NCBI RefSeq assembly: GCF_001613005.1
Contig: NZ_BDBN01000010.1
Span: 33,171-97,170 of the forward strand
Direction of reading: 5' to 3'
Source of the DNA: Nocardia nova NBRC 15556
GTDB taxonomy: Bacteria > Actinomycetota > Actinomycetes > Mycobacteriales > Mycobacteriaceae
DNA length: 64,000 bases
The notes beneath the pieces were generated by a model. It saw nothing but the letters and a program-made list of their open reading frames with translations, did not search any database and was not told the origin of the DNA. A program made the translations under genes and the position numbers. Shown one piece after another: positions 1-9,368 of the stretch (position 1 is the first letter of the stretch; the number at the start of each line of letters is the position of its first letter).

Positions 1-1076
1 AGCAGTACTCGGTGAAGCTCGAGGAGAAGGCGCTCTCGCGTGGCAAGACCACCGAGGAGAAGTCCAAGGCGCTGCTGGATCGCATCCACCCGACCGCCGA
101 TCCCCAGGATCTGGCCGGTGTGGACTTCGTGATCGAGGCCGTGTTCGAGAACCCCGACCTGAAGGCCAAGGTCTTCCAGGAGATCGAGGACGTCGTCGAC
201 GCGGACGCGCTGCTGGGCTCCAACACCTCCACCCTGCCGATCACCCTGCTGGCCAACGGTGTGAAGCGGGCCGAGGACTTCATCGGCATCCACTTCTTCT
301 CCCCGGTCGACAAGATGCCGCTGGTGGAGATCATCCGTGGCGAGAAGACCTCCGACGAGGCGCTGGCCCGGGTGTACGACTACACCCTCGCGATCCGCAA
401 GACCCCGATCGTGGTCAACGACAGCCGCGGCTTCTTCACCTCTCGCGTCATCGGCACGTTCATCAACGAGGCCATCATGATGCTCGAGGAGAACATCGAC
501 CCGCAGACCATCGAGCAGGCCGGTCTGCAGGCGGGCTACCCGGCCGCGCCGCTGAAGCTGAGCGACGAGCTCAACTTCGAGACCATGCAGAAGATCTTCA
601 AGGAGACCAAGGAGGCCGCCGAGAAGGACGGCATCGCGATCTCCGCCGCTTCGCTGGCCTCGGGCCGCGTGGTCGAGACCATGATCGACAAGTTCGATCG
701 CAAGGGCAAGCTGCACGGTGCGGGCTTCTACAACTACGCCGACGGCAAGACCGCCGGTCTGTGGGAGGGCCTGCGCGACGCCTTCAACTCCAAGCGTGAG
801 CTGCCCGAGGGCGTCACGCTGCAGGATCTGAAGGACCGCATGCTGTTCATCGAGGCCATCGAGACCCAGAAGTGCTTCGACGAGGGCGTGCTGACCAGCA
901 CCGCCGACGCGAACATCGGCTCGATCTTCGGTATCGGCTACCCGGCCTGGACCGGTGGTGTGCACCAGTTCATCGTCGGCTACCCCGGTGGCACGGAGGG
1001 CTTCATCGCCCGTGCCGACGAGCTGGCCGCGAAGTTCGGTGAGCGCTTCCAGGTGCCGGACTCGCTGCGCAAGTAA
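1..1076 (+). CDS. fadB: 3-hydroxyacyl-CoA dehydrogenase, FadB type (5' end outside window)
   Basis: C-terminal half of a multifunctional fatty-acid oxidation alpha subunit. The reading frame is open from the first bases, so the start lies upstream. Visible are the end of the NAD-binding domain (NTSTLPI, then GIHFFSPVDKMPLVEII with the catalytic-region His) and the C-terminal 3HCDH domains, ending in LRK. In the family this part oxidises L-3-hydroxyacyl-CoA with NAD in beta-oxidation; the enoyl-CoA hydratase domain would be N-terminal, outside the window. The stop is followed by a strong hairpin, so it is probably the last gene of its operon (often fadA-fadB). The family call is firm; whether it is the main housekeeping FadB is inferred. 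Confidence 0.9.
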   Translation, partial: QYSVKLEEKALSRGKTTEEKSKALLDRIHPTADPQDLAGVDFVIEAVFENPDLKAKVFQEIEDVVDADALLGSNTSTLPITLLANGVKRAEDFIGIHFFSPVDKMPLVEIIRGEKTSDEALARVYDYTLAIRKTPIVVNDSRGFFTSRVIGTFINEAIMMLEENIDPQTIEQAGLQAGYPAAPLKLSDELNFETMQKIFKETKEAAEKDGIAISAASLASGRVVETMIDKFDRKGKLHGAGFYNYADGKTAGLWEGLRDAFNSKRELPEGVTLQDLKDRMLFIEAIETQKCFDEGVLTSTADANIGSIFGIGYPAWTGGVHQFIVGYPGGTEGFIARADELAAKFGERFQVPDSLRK

Positions 1077-1104
1077 GGTTCTCGCCACGCCGAGATGCTC
1101 TGCG

Positions 1105-1140
1105 ACGGCCCGGATCACGTTTTCGCGTGATCCGGGCCGT
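1105..1140 (+). terminator. Hairpin terminator after fadB
   Basis: Perfect 15-bp inverted repeat (arms 1105-1119 and 1126-1140, loop ttttcg) starting 29 bp after the fadB stop. There is no T-run after it, as is common for actinobacterial intrinsic-like terminators. Confidence 0.75.
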
Positions 1141-1274
1141 GTGCTGTCTCGTCGCCTTCACCCGCGTGTCCGCTGCCGATGGAAACGGTCGCGAATCGAA
1201 GCGGGCGGAACTGTGTCCGGATGCGCACCGACCGCGCTACGTTGGAATGAGGGCGGAACGTTCGAGGTGGCCAG

Positions 1275-4200
1275 ATGAATCCACAGACGGGCAAGGTCCG
1301 CAGCGACGACGATCCCGCGGCGGACTCGGAGGCAGCCGCGGGGGCGAATACCCAGCGCTACCAACCGATTCGCATCGCCGACGAACTCGAGGCGATGGGG
1401 TTGTTCGATGCCCAGGAGATCGGGCGCGGCGGTTTCGGGGTGGTCTATCGCTGTGCGCAGCGGGCGCTGGATCGCGTGGTGGCGGTCAAGGTGCTGTCCT
1501 CGGAGATCGACGAGGAGAGCCGGGAGCGGTTCCTGCGCGAGGAACATGCCATGGGCCGGCTGTCGGGCCATCCGAATATCGTCGACGTCCTGCAGGTCGA
1601 CGTCACGCCCAGCGGCCTGCCGTTCATCGTCATGCCGTTCGCCGCGCACGGCTCGCTGGAACAGCTGATCCGCGATCACGGCCCGCTGAGCTGGTCGGAT
1701 TCGCTGCGGGTCGGTGTGAAACTCGCGGGCGCGATCGAGAGCGCACATCGTGTGCACGTCCTGCATCGGGATGTGAAACCGGCGAACGTGCTGCTGAGCC
1801 GCTACGGCGAACCACAGCTCACCGATTTCGGCATCGCGCGCATTCCGGGTGGTTTCCAGACCTCGACCAGCATGATCACGGGATCACCGGCCTTCACCGC
1901 GCCCGAGGTGCTCAAGGGTGAGGAACCGACCGTTAGGTCGGATGTGTACGGTTTGGGCGCAACCCTGTTCGCGCTGCTGACCGGGCACGCCGCCTTCGAA
2001 CGCCGCTCCGGCGAGCGCGTGGTCGCCCAATTCCTGCGGATCACCACTCAGCCGGTCCCGGATCTGCGCGAACAGGACATTCCAGCCGATGTGGCGGGCG
2101 TGATCGAACAGGCCATGGCCCAGGATCCGGCCGATCGCCCGGCCTCCGCCCTGGAGTTCGGGCAGGAGATGCGCGCGGTGCAGATCGCGCACGGCGAATC
2201 GGCCGACGAGATGGCTCTGCTCGACGGCGAAACGACCGACGGCCGCACCGCCGCCACCGAGGCGCCGCCCCACCCGATCACCTCGCGTCGCAGCCGCGCG
2301 GTCCTGGGCCTGCCCGCGCTGCGCGCTCCGGGGGCGCCCGCCCTCGCCCCGCCCGCGACGCTACCGCCCACGGCCGCAACGAAATTCCGTCCGCCGACCC
2401 CGGCCCGCGAGCCGATTCCCCGGCCGCGGCTGCTCGATATCCTGCGCACGGGTGGCCGCCGCCGGCTCGCCGTGATCCACGGACCGGCGGGCTTCGGGAA
2501 AAGTACGATCGCCGCCCAGTGGCGCTCCGAACTCACCGCCGACGGCATCGCGGTGGCGTGGATCGGGATCGATCACGACGACGACAACGAGGTGTGGCTG
2601 CTGGCCCATCTGATCCAGGCCATCCGGCGAGTGGCGCCGGATATCGGTTCCGGGCTGGCGGAGGTGCTCGAGGAGCGCCCCGCGGAGGCGGTGCCTTATG
2701 CGATCTCCACCCTGATCGACGAGATCCACAGCGGCGGGCAGGTCGTCGTGGTGGTGGTGGAGAACTGGGATCGGGTCTCCGACGAGGGCGCGCATCGGGT
2801 GATGGATGCGTTGCTGGAGAACGGATGTCACCATCTGCGCTTCGTGATCACCACCCGCGAGCAGTCCGGTCTGCCGCTGAGCCGGATGCGGGTATGCGAC
2901 GAGCTGGTCGAGATCGGCAGCCACGAACTGCGGCTGACTCTCACCGAGACCCGGCAGATCTTGCTGGAGCGCAACAAGTTTCCGCTCACCGACGAACAGG
3001 TCGAACAGATCCACGCCGCCACCGACGGGTGGCCGGCGGCGATCCAGCTGGTCAGCTTGTCGCTGCGCGGAGCCACCACGGGCGCGCCCGTGGATCCGGC
3101 GCAGCTGATCGCCCATCTATCCGGCGGAAACCACGCCATCCGGGAGTATCTGGCCGAGAACGTGCTGGCGGGGCTCGAGCCGCGCATGCTCGAATTCCTG
3201 ATGTCGATCTCGGTCGCGGAGAAGCTCAACGGCGGGCTGGCCGCGGCCCTCAGCGGTGAACCCGATGCCGAGCAACTGCTGGAACAGGCGCAACAGCGCG
3301 AGCTGTTCGTCACCCGCGTCGAACACGACCCGGGCTGGTTCCGGATCCAGCCGCTGTTCGCCGAGCAGTTGCGTGCCCGGCTCGACCGGGTTCATCCCGG
3401 AAAATTGAAATCGTTGCACCGCAAGGCATCTCGCTGGTACGCCGAACATCAGCAACTGCGCAAGTCGGTCGATCACGCCCTGGCCGCCACCGATCTGAAG
3501 ATGGCGGTGGATCTGGTCGAGAACGGCGGCATGGACCTGATCGACACCTCGCGCCTGGCGACCCTGCTCGGCACGGTGTCGAAACTACCTGTGCAGCAGG
3601 TGACTTCGCGGTCGAAGCTGCTGATGACGCTGGCGCGCGCCAATATCAATCTGCAACAGTCCGGAGCGGCCCGCACGGCGCTGGGACGGCTGTCGAATAT
3701 GCTCGCCCGCAGTTCGCCCTCCGATGCCGATGCCACCCGGCAGCGCTGTGAGGCCGCGGTGCTGTCGGCCGCCGACCTGGTGGCCCGCGACCGCACCGAC
3801 GGTGTGCTCGAGAAGGTGCTGCCGTGTCTGGAGGAGCCCGACGAGCTGCCGCCGTGGACGGTGTCCACCGCCGCGAATCTGGTGTCGTTCGTGCGGCTGT
3901 GCGACTTCGATTTCGACGGCGCGCTGGCCATCCAGGACTGGGCCGCGCCCTATCACAGCAGGTCCAAGGATCCGCTCGGGGTGGTGCTGGGTCTGCTCAA
4001 TACCGGCGCGGTGGCCTACGAGAAGCTCGATATCGACACCGCTACACGGTGTTTCGAGAAGGCCTGGCAGATCGGCCGGGAGCGCTCGGGGCCGCGTTCG
4101 CATGCCGTGCGGGTGGCGGCGGCGCTGCTGGGGGAGCTGAGGTATCGGCGCGGTGATCTGGAGGCTGCGGATCGGCTGCTCGAGCAGAGCCACCAGTTGC

Positions 4201-4859
4201 CGGCGCGGATCGGTGCGGTGGATTTCATGATCACCACGTTCGTGGTCGGTGCGCGGGTCAAAGCGGTGCTCGGCGATACCGAAACCGCGCGAGCCCGGCT
4301 CGACGAGGGTGCGCGGATGGCGGCCGAACGCAAACTTCCGCGCATGGCCGCCCATATCCGGGCGGAACGGCTGCGGTTGGGCCTCGTCGAGCCGCCCGCG
4401 GGGCCGGAGCCGCCCGCTCCGGTGCTGCGCCAGTCCGCCGGTACGGTCGCCCTCACCGCGGAGGCCGAGGAGGTCGCGGCCGTGCGCGTGCTGCTGGCCC
4501 GGCACTATCGCGGTCTGGACGGGGCGAACGTGGCGGCCGAGGGCCTCGAATCGGCGGTGAAACGGGCGCGCGCGCTCTACGGCCGGATGGTCGAACAAAA
4601 CCGTCCCCGTGCGGAATTGGATGCCGCGCTACTGCTGGTCGAATGCCTGTCGGTCGCCGGCTGGAACGGTGAGGCGATCACCTCACTGCTGCCGGCGCTG
4701 GACCGCTGTGCCCGATTGGGCTGGACCAGACCACTTCTCGACGCCGGCCCGGAATTGAGCTATCTGCTGCATTCACTGCGTGACGACATGCTGCTCGCCG
4801 GGGAGGGCACCGGATCGTTCGATATTCCGCGGCCGTTCCTGAACGCACTGCTGCGCTGA
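1275..4859 (+). CDS. pknK: PknK-like Ser/Thr protein kinase fused to MalT-type ATPase
   Basis: 1194-aa cytoplasmic signalling protein with no membrane segment. A Hanks-type kinase domain spans about residues 45-300: glycine loop GRGGFG near 50, VAVKVL lysine near 70, HRDVKPAN near 164, DFG near 184, then APEV. A proline/alanine-rich linker leads to a STAND/MalT-like NTPase with Walker A GPAGFGKST near 402-410, followed by a long helical TPR-like region to the C terminus. I see no LuxR helix-turn-helix at the end, which matches mycobacterial PknK (about 1110 aa) rather than LuxR/MalT regulators. PknK is known to link signalling to growth and translation control in mycobacteria; the same role here is inferred. 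It stands alone between two hairpins. Confidence 0.85.
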   Translation: MNPQTGKVRSDDDPAADSEAAAGANTQRYQPIRIADELEAMGLFDAQEIGRGGFGVVYRCAQRALDRVVAVKVLSSEIDEESRERFLREEHAMGRLSGHPNIVDVLQVDVTPSGLPFIVMPFAAHGSLEQLIRDHGPLSWSDSLRVGVKLAGAIESAHRVHVLHRDVKPANVLLSRYGEPQLTDFGIARIPGGFQTSTSMITGSPAFTAPEVLKGEEPTVRSDVYGLGATLFALLTGHAAFERRSGERVVAQFLRITTQPVPDLREQDIPADVAGVIEQAMAQDPADRPASALEFGQEMRAVQIAHGESADEMALLDGETTDGRTAATEAPPHPITSRRSRAVLGLPALRAPGAPALAPPATLPPTAATKFRPPTPAREPIPRPRLLDILRTGGRRRLAVIHGPAGFGKSTIAAQWRSELTADGIAVAWIGIDHDDDNEVWLLAHLIQAIRRVAPDIGSGLAEVLEERPAEAVPYAISTLIDEIHSGGQVVVVVVENWDRVSDEGAHRVMDALLENGCHHLRFVITTREQSGLPLSRMRVCDELVEIGSHELRLTLTETRQILLERNKFPLTDEQVEQIHAATDGWPAAIQLVSLSLRGATTGAPVDPAQLIAHLSGGNHAIREYLAENVLAGLEPRMLEFLMSISVAEKLNGGLAAALSGEPDAEQLLEQAQQRELFVTRVEHDPGWFRIQPLFAEQLRARLDRVHPGKLKSLHRKASRWYAEHQQLRKSVDHALAATDLKMAVDLVENGGMDLIDTSRLATLLGTVSKLPVQQVTSRSKLLMTLARANINLQQSGAARTALGRLSNMLARSSPSDADATRQRCEAAVLSAADLVARDRTDGVLEKVLPCLEEPDELPPWTVSTAANLVSFVRLCDFDFDGALAIQDWAAPYHSRSKDPLGVVLGLLNTGAVAYEKLDIDTATRCFEKAWQIGRERSGPRSHAVRVAAALLGELRYRRGDLEAADRLLEQSHQLPARIGAVDFMITTFVVGARVKAVLGDTETARARLDEGARMAAERKLPRMAAHIRAERLRLGLVEPPAGPEPPAPVLRQSAGTVALTAEAEEVAAVRVLLARHYRGLDGANVAAEGLESAVKRARALYGRMVEQNRPRAELDAALLLVECLSVAGWNGEAITSLLPALDRCARLGWTRPLLDAGPELSYLLHSLRDDMLLAGEGTGSFDIPRPFLNALLR

Positions 4860-4863
4860 GAAC

Positions 4864-4905
4864 GCCGGCGGGCCGGATTCGTCGCCACGAATCCGGCCCG
4901 CCGGC
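4864..4905. terminator. Bidirectional terminator between pknK and tmsB
   Basis: Perfect 19-bp inverted repeat (4864-4882 and 4887-4905, loop cgcc) between two convergent genes, 4 bp after the pknK stop and 18 bp beyond the end of the minus-strand methyltransferase gene. Confidence 0.85.
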
Positions 4906-4923
4906 AACATATTTCGCGCCGAA

Positions 4924-6243
4924 TCAGGCGTTCCACCAGGGGCGCAGCGGCACGTCCCAGGTCTGCTTGTCGCCGAGCTTCATCCCGAGCACCTGGTGCA
5001 GCTGCACCACGTTGCGCTCGAAGCCCAGCTGGGAGCCCGCCATGTACAGGCCCCACACCTTGGCGGTGCCCTCACCGACCTCCGCGACGCACTCGTCCCA
5101 GTTCGCGACCAGGTTCTTGCACCATTCGTGCAGGGTCAGCGCGTAGTGCGGGCGCAGATTCTCCTCGTGCACCACCTCGAGCCCGATGTTCTGGATATCG
5201 GTGATGATGCGGCCCGAACCGATCAACTCGCCGTCCGGGAAGACGTAGCGGTCGATGAAGTCGCCGGCCTTCGTCGTGCGGGTGTTGTCGGGGCGGGTGA
5301 TGCAGTGGTTCAGGAACAGGCCGCCGTCGCGCAGCTTGCTCTTGATGAAGCCGAAATAGCTCGGGTAGTTCTGCACCCCGATGTGCTCGGTGAGACCGAT
5401 CGACGACAGCGCGTCGAAACCGGTTTCGCTGATGTCGCGGTAATCGCTGTGGCGGACCTCGGCCAGTTCCTGCAGACCCTCCTCGGCGATCTTGGCCTGC
5501 GCCCACTCGGCCTGTTCCTTGGACAGGGTGGCGCCGATGACCTTGACTCCGCGCCGGGCCGCGTAGCGGACCATGCCACCCCAGCCGCAGCCGATATCGA
5601 GGAGTCGATCGCCCTCCTTCAACCGCAGCTTCTCGAACACCAGGCGGTACTTGTTCTCCTGGGCCTCTTCGAGAGTCTGGTTCTCGTCGGCGTAGCAGGC
5701 GCAGGTGTAGGTCATCGAGGGGCCGAGGACCAGCTCGTAGAACCGGTTCGACACGTCGTAGTGATGGTGGATCACCTCGGCGTCGCGGTTCTTCGAATGC
5801 CGCAGGCCTTCCAGCGCGATGCGCCGCCAGCGCGGCAGCGTTTCCTGCGGCGGCGGCGCGATCGGCTTGAGGGCGTCCCAGCCCAACGAGCGCGCGATGG
5901 TGACGAGTGCCAGCGCCGACGGGCGCCGGAACTTCAGGTCGGTCATCGCCTTCAGGATGTCGTACGGGTCACCCGGGTGGACGCCGTCGACCGCCATATC
6001 GCCGGAGATGTAGGCCCGCGCCATGCCGAGATCGCCCGGTGCGGTAGCGATGTAGTTGATACCGCGCGGGGTCGTGATCTCGAGGCTGAACTTCGAATCG
6101 TCGGGTCCGGTGCTGCTGCCGTCGTAGGCGGAGAACCGGATCGGGACGCCGCCGTCGACGAGCGTCTCGAAGATTTCGGCAATGCTGAGTTTCGTTCCCA
6201 GCTCCGAGAACGGGGGCAGCTGGGAATCCTTGAATGTCGTCAC
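4924..6243 (-). CDS. tmsB: SAM-dependent fatty-acid methyltransferase (cyclopropane synthase family; TmsB/BfaB-like)
   Basis: 439-aa CFA-synthase-family enzyme. The SAM site reads LLDIGCGWGGM near residue 213, with GLTEHIG further on and the family N-terminal domain before it. I chose GTG at 6243 because it overlaps the stop of the upstream flavoprotein gene as GTGA (translational coupling); an open frame continues further but runs through that gene. Such enzymes alkylate the double bond of phospholipid-bound oleate. Paired with an FAD reductase, the known product is 10-methylene and then 10-methylstearate (tuberculostearic acid), typical of Nocardia and mycobacteria. A true cyclopropane synthase is the alternative; the tight coupling to the reductase argues against it. 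Confidence 0.82.
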   Translation of the reverse strand: MTTFKDSQLPPFSELGTKLSIAEIFETLVDGGVPIRFSAYDGSSTGPDDSKFSLEITTPRGINYIATAPGDLGMARAYISGDMAVDGVHPGDPYDILKAMTDLKFRRPSALALVTIARSLGWDALKPIAPPPQETLPRWRRIALEGLRHSKNRDAEVIHHHYDVSNRFYELVLGPSMTYTCACYADENQTLEEAQENKYRLVFEKLRLKEGDRLLDIGCGWGGMVRYAARRGVKVIGATLSKEQAEWAQAKIAEEGLQELAEVRHSDYRDISETGFDALSSIGLTEHIGVQNYPSYFGFIKSKLRDGGLFLNHCITRPDNTRTTKAGDFIDRYVFPDGELIGSGRIITDIQNIGLEVVHEENLRPHYALTLHEWCKNLVANWDECVAEVGEGTAKVWGLYMAGSQLGFERNVVQLHQVLGMKLGDKQTWDVPLRPWWNA

Positions 6244-7697
6244 TTGCGTTGCACCGCCTTCGAATACAAATCCAGCAAACGATGATCGGGGTCGTATCGT
6301 TTCTTCAGATTCGCGTAGTGATCGCCTCCGTAGAGGCGCGCGAAATCGTCTTCTGCGTAGTAGGAATCCGAGTAGAGGGACTTGTGGCCGTCCAGGCGGG
6401 CGACCTCGTCCTCGATCGCGCGATTGGCCGCACCCTCGATCTGCCCGGGCTGCTTCGGCACCGCCGACCAGAAACCGACATTGACGTAGGTGCGATCCGG
6501 TTCCAGCGGATACAGCGGCCACGGACGCGACGGGTCCTCGGGTTTTCCCGGCACTTCCGCACTGTCGCGCAGCCGGAGCGGGCACAGCCACAGCGGTTCG
6601 ATCGGAATTTCGCGCAGGAACCAGTGCAGGAATTCGGCGGTGCGCTCGATCGGCACCTCGATATCCTGCACCACGCGCTCCTGCGGCGGATTTCCCTTGC
6701 GTGCCTGGAGCTTGTCGCCGATGTCGTATTTGTGGTCGAGCGCGATCAGCTTCCAGTAGAAGCTCGAACGGCGATACCGCTTCGGCCAGAACCGGCGGAT
6801 CTTCGGATTCTGGGTGCCGAATGCCCGTGAGCACCAGAACCAGTCGGTGTCCCAGCGCCACAGATAGTCGTGGATGGTCAGCCGGTCGCGTTTGGGCTCG
6901 GCGCTGTCGTGCCGCAGGGACTGGTAGTAGATATCCATCCCGGTGTAGTCGCTGACCGAGCCGGGTTCGTCGGTCTGGCGGCCGAGGACGAGATAGCTTT
7001 CCTCGGCGGTGAATACCGCGCCGTCGAGATAGTCGACCCGCTCGCCGTCGTAGCTGCGGTCGGTGACGATCTGCGCCATCACGGCTTCGAGTTCGCGCAG
7101 ATCGTGGAAACGGACGTGGCGCAGTGCCACATACGGCTGCACCGATTCCAGCTCAATCTTCAGGCGCGTCGAATAACCCAGCGTGCCATAGGAATTCGGG
7201 AACCCGCGGAAAAGGTCGGCGTATTCGCCGTCCGGGGTGGCGGTGATGATCTCGCCCGCACCGGTCAGCACATCGATCTCGAGTACGGATTCGTGTGGCA
7301 GACCATTGCGGAAGGACGTCGATTCGATTCCCAGACCGGTGACCGCGCCACCCAGCGTGATCGTCTTCAACTGCGGAACCACCAAGGGCGCCAGGCCGTA
7401 CGGCAGGGTGGCGGCGACCAGGTCCTCATAGGTGGTCATGCCGGCCACATCGGCGGTCTTCGCCTGGGGGTCGACAGCGATCACCCGGTTCAGACCCGAA
7501 ACATCCAGTCCAGGTGCGGGGTTCTTCGCCCGGGCGCGAAACAAGTTCGACGTCTTTTTCGCCAACCGCACGTTGGCATCCGAAGGAATCGCACGATAGC
7601 TGGCGAGCAGACGCTCGACACCTTCTCGGTGCGCGGCAAAACCTGATTCGCGTGCGGCCGGCGCGCGGCCGGCCTTCCCCAACAGACTCACTGCCAC
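6240..7697 (-). CDS. tmsA: FAD-binding oxidoreductase (TmsA/BfaA-like, 10-methylene fatty acid reductase)
   Basis: 485-aa flavoprotein of the FAD_binding_4 (VAO/DHCR24-like) family. The FAD-binding half covers about residues 60-230 (DVAGMTTYEDLV, then VPQLKTITLGGAVTGLGIES), with a DHCR24-like C-terminal half. It is the first gene of a two-gene operon; its TGA overlaps the GTG of the methyltransferase gene. In characterised actinobacterial pairs the flavoprotein reduces the 10-methylene intermediate to the 10-methyl branched chain with NADPH. Function is assigned from family and pairing. The 447-bp upstream gap must hold the promoter. Confidence 0.8.
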   Translation of the reverse strand: MAVSLLGKAGRAPAARESGFAAHREGVERLLASYRAIPSDANVRLAKKTSNLFRARAKNPAPGLDVSGLNRVIAVDPQAKTADVAGMTTYEDLVAATLPYGLAPLVVPQLKTITLGGAVTGLGIESTSFRNGLPHESVLEIDVLTGAGEIITATPDGEYADLFRGFPNSYGTLGYSTRLKIELESVQPYVALRHVRFHDLRELEAVMAQIVTDRSYDGERVDYLDGAVFTAEESYLVLGRQTDEPGSVSDYTGMDIYYQSLRHDSAEPKRDRLTIHDYLWRWDTDWFWCSRAFGTQNPKIRRFWPKRYRRSSFYWKLIALDHKYDIGDKLQARKGNPPQERVVQDIEVPIERTAEFLHWFLREIPIEPLWLCPLRLRDSAEVPGKPEDPSRPWPLYPLEPDRTYVNVGFWSAVPKQPGQIEGAANRAIEDEVARLDGHKSLYSDSYYAEDDFARLYGGDHYANLKKRYDPDHRLLDLYSKAVQRK

Positions 7698-8144
7698 CCC
7701 CTGACGCTATCGCTCCCGGTTTCCCCCGGCCACCGCGAGGGTACCTATGGGCGCGATTCTTCACGCATATGTTGCATTGCGTTCGATCACGGGCCCGGTT
7801 CCCACTCCTGAGTCATCCACCCAGCTCGCGGACATATTTCCGGGCGGAATCGTACCGCCGTACGCTGCCTGCGGGCTTGTGACGAACCAATCGAAATTTC
7901 TCGCCGGTCCCGGAACGAGCGTTCCGGTTCCGGGTCGAAGGCTGGGGCCGAAAACCTGCGATCGATGGTCCGCCGCGCCGTATTCGAGCGTCGATAGTCG
8001 CGGACCGTGCGATGCCCGATCGCTATCGCGCTGCGGGGAGTTCCGGGCAGTGCGGGATGCCGGGGAATGCGATGCTGCGGATAGAGCTCGGTGCAGTGGG
8101 CAGAGCGCGACGCGACGGACGGGGCGGGATGCGCCGGAAGGAAC
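7698..8144. other. Intergenic region upstream of tmsA
   Basis: 447 bp without a convincing gene. It must carry the tmsA promoter (minus strand). The only clear structure is the 18-bp perfect palindrome at 7910-7927. Open frames here lack family features or usable ribosome sites. Confidence 0.6.
7910..7927. promoter_or_regulatory. 18-bp perfect palindrome upstream of tmsA
   Basis: Arms ccggaacg and cgttccgg separated by ag, about 213 bp upstream of the tmsA start. The size and symmetry fit a TetR- or MarR-type operator. The right arm overlaps a second cggttccggg stretch. The regulator is unknown. Confidence 0.45.
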
Positions 8145-8771
8145 TCAGCGCGTCGGATAGGCGGGACGGGCTCCGTCCGGGGCGGCCGGCGGATAACCGG
8201 GCGGCGCCGGCGGATAGCTCGCTGCCGGCCCGGTCGGTGCGAAATGCGGTGTGGCAGAAGGGTATTCCGGGTAGCGGGCCGGCCCGGGGTGCGGCGGATA
8301 GCCCGGCGACGGTGGCGGGTAGCCGGTTCCGGCGGCGTGACCGGGCGCGGGATAGCCGCCTCCACCGGGCGAGGCGGCATGCGTCACCGGATAGGCGGGG
8401 ACGGCGGCCGGATTCGGGACCACTTGCATACCGGTCTTCGCACCCGAGCCGCCCGAGCGGCGCAGCTCTCCGGCCAGGAACGCGCCACCGCCGACGATCA
8501 TCAACACGCCGAAGCCGAGCAGCAGCCAGCCGGTGCGGGTGTTGTCCGATGCTTGTTCGTCCATCGAGCGGGTGGTGCGGTGACCGTGTTTGTCGACCTG
8601 GACGCACTGGTCCCCCGACCGCATGGTTTCACCCCCGCAGTCGACATTGCCGTGGCTGTTCAGCATCGTGACGGCGCCGACGATCATGACGACGCCGACG
8701 ACCATCACGCCGATCCACTTGAGCACATTCTTGACACGGCGCGCGCCGATCGCGGCGTTCGACAACCTCAT
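8145..8771 (-). CDS. Two-TM membrane protein with Pro/Gly/Tyr-rich tail
   Basis: 208-aa protein of unknown function. The first membrane segment is at about residues 17-37 (VLKWIGVMVVGVVMIVGAVT); a short polar loop with two cysteines (NVDCGGETMRSGDQCVQV) follows, then a second segment near 83-103. The C-terminal half is a low-complexity proline, glycine and tyrosine tail (repeats like PGYPP and AYP). Start ATG 8771 was chosen because upstream residues belong to the promoter region of the divergent SRPBCC gene. The loop between the helices, with a possible disulfide, is probably outside the membrane. Similar small proteins are common in Nocardia but have no established role. Confidence 0.6.
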   Translation of the reverse strand: MRLSNAAIGARRVKNVLKWIGVMVVGVVMIVGAVTMLNSHGNVDCGGETMRSGDQCVQVDKHGHRTTRSMDEQASDNTRTGWLLLGFGVLMIVGGGAFLAGELRRSGGSGAKTGMQVVPNPAAVPAYPVTHAASPGGGGYPAPGHAAGTGYPPPSPGYPPHPGPARYPEYPSATPHFAPTGPAASYPPAPPGYPPAAPDGARPAYPTR

Positions 8772-8903
8772 CCCCCCGGGCGTAGCTGTGGGCAGAGCGA
8801 AACCGCGTCTGCCGGTCCGGAACTGCACCGGACGCGGCGTAGCATAGCCCCGCAGAACGGCCCGAATAAACCCGAACGACCCCGGATCGCATAGGAGCTC
8901 ATT

Positions 8904-9338
8904 GTGGGACAGGTCAGTGCATCCAGCTCGACCGTCGTCGCTGCGGAACCGCAGCGTGCGCTGGAAGCGATCGCGGACTATCAGGATGTGCGGCCCCGCA
9001 TCCTGTCTTCGCACTACCACGACTACAAGGTGCTCGAAGGCGGAAAGGGTGCCGGAACCGTCGCCGAATGGACGCTGCAGGCGACGCAGAAGCGCTCCCG
9101 CAACGTCCACGCGGTCGTCTCGGTCTCCGATTCGATGGTGACCGAACGGGATTCGAATTCCACGATGGTCACCACCTGGACCGTCACTCCCTCGGGTGAG
9201 GGTTCGCTGGTGACGGTCCGCACCAGCTGGAAGGGTGCGGGCGGGGTCGCCGGCTTCTTCGAGGGCATCTTCGCCCCGCTCGGCCTGAAGAAGATCCAGG
9301 CCGAGGTTCTGGAAAACCTGAAGCGCGAGTTGAGCTAG
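8904..9338 (+). CDS. SRPBCC (START-like) family protein
   Basis: 144-aa single-domain protein with the polyketide-cyclase/START-like fold pattern: an N-terminal strand VSASSTVVAAEPQRALEAIADYQ, a helix, several strands, and the long C-terminal helix ending KIQAEVLENLKRELS. GTG 8904 is preceded by AGGAG at good spacing. These domains bind lipids or other hydrophobic ligands; no substrate can be named. From memory a similar gene (Rv3718c) sits at the same place next to recR/ybaB and the methyltransferase pair in mycobacteria, so it looks like part of the conserved neighbourhood. Confidence 0.75.
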   Translation: MGQVSASSSTVVAAEPQRALEAIADYQDVRPRILSSHYHDYKVLEGGKGAGTVAEWTLQATQKRSRNVHAVVSVSDSMVTERDSNSTMVTTWTVTPSGEGSLVTVRTSWKGAGGVAGFFEGIFAPLGLKKIQAEVLENLKRELS

Positions 9339-9368
9339 TCCGCCTCCGCTTCGCTGCGGCCCAGCGGC

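Noticed and set aside
7537..7550. KstR-like match cgaAACaaGTTcgA
   Set aside because: Fails at the first base and lies inside the tmsA coding region; taken as chance.
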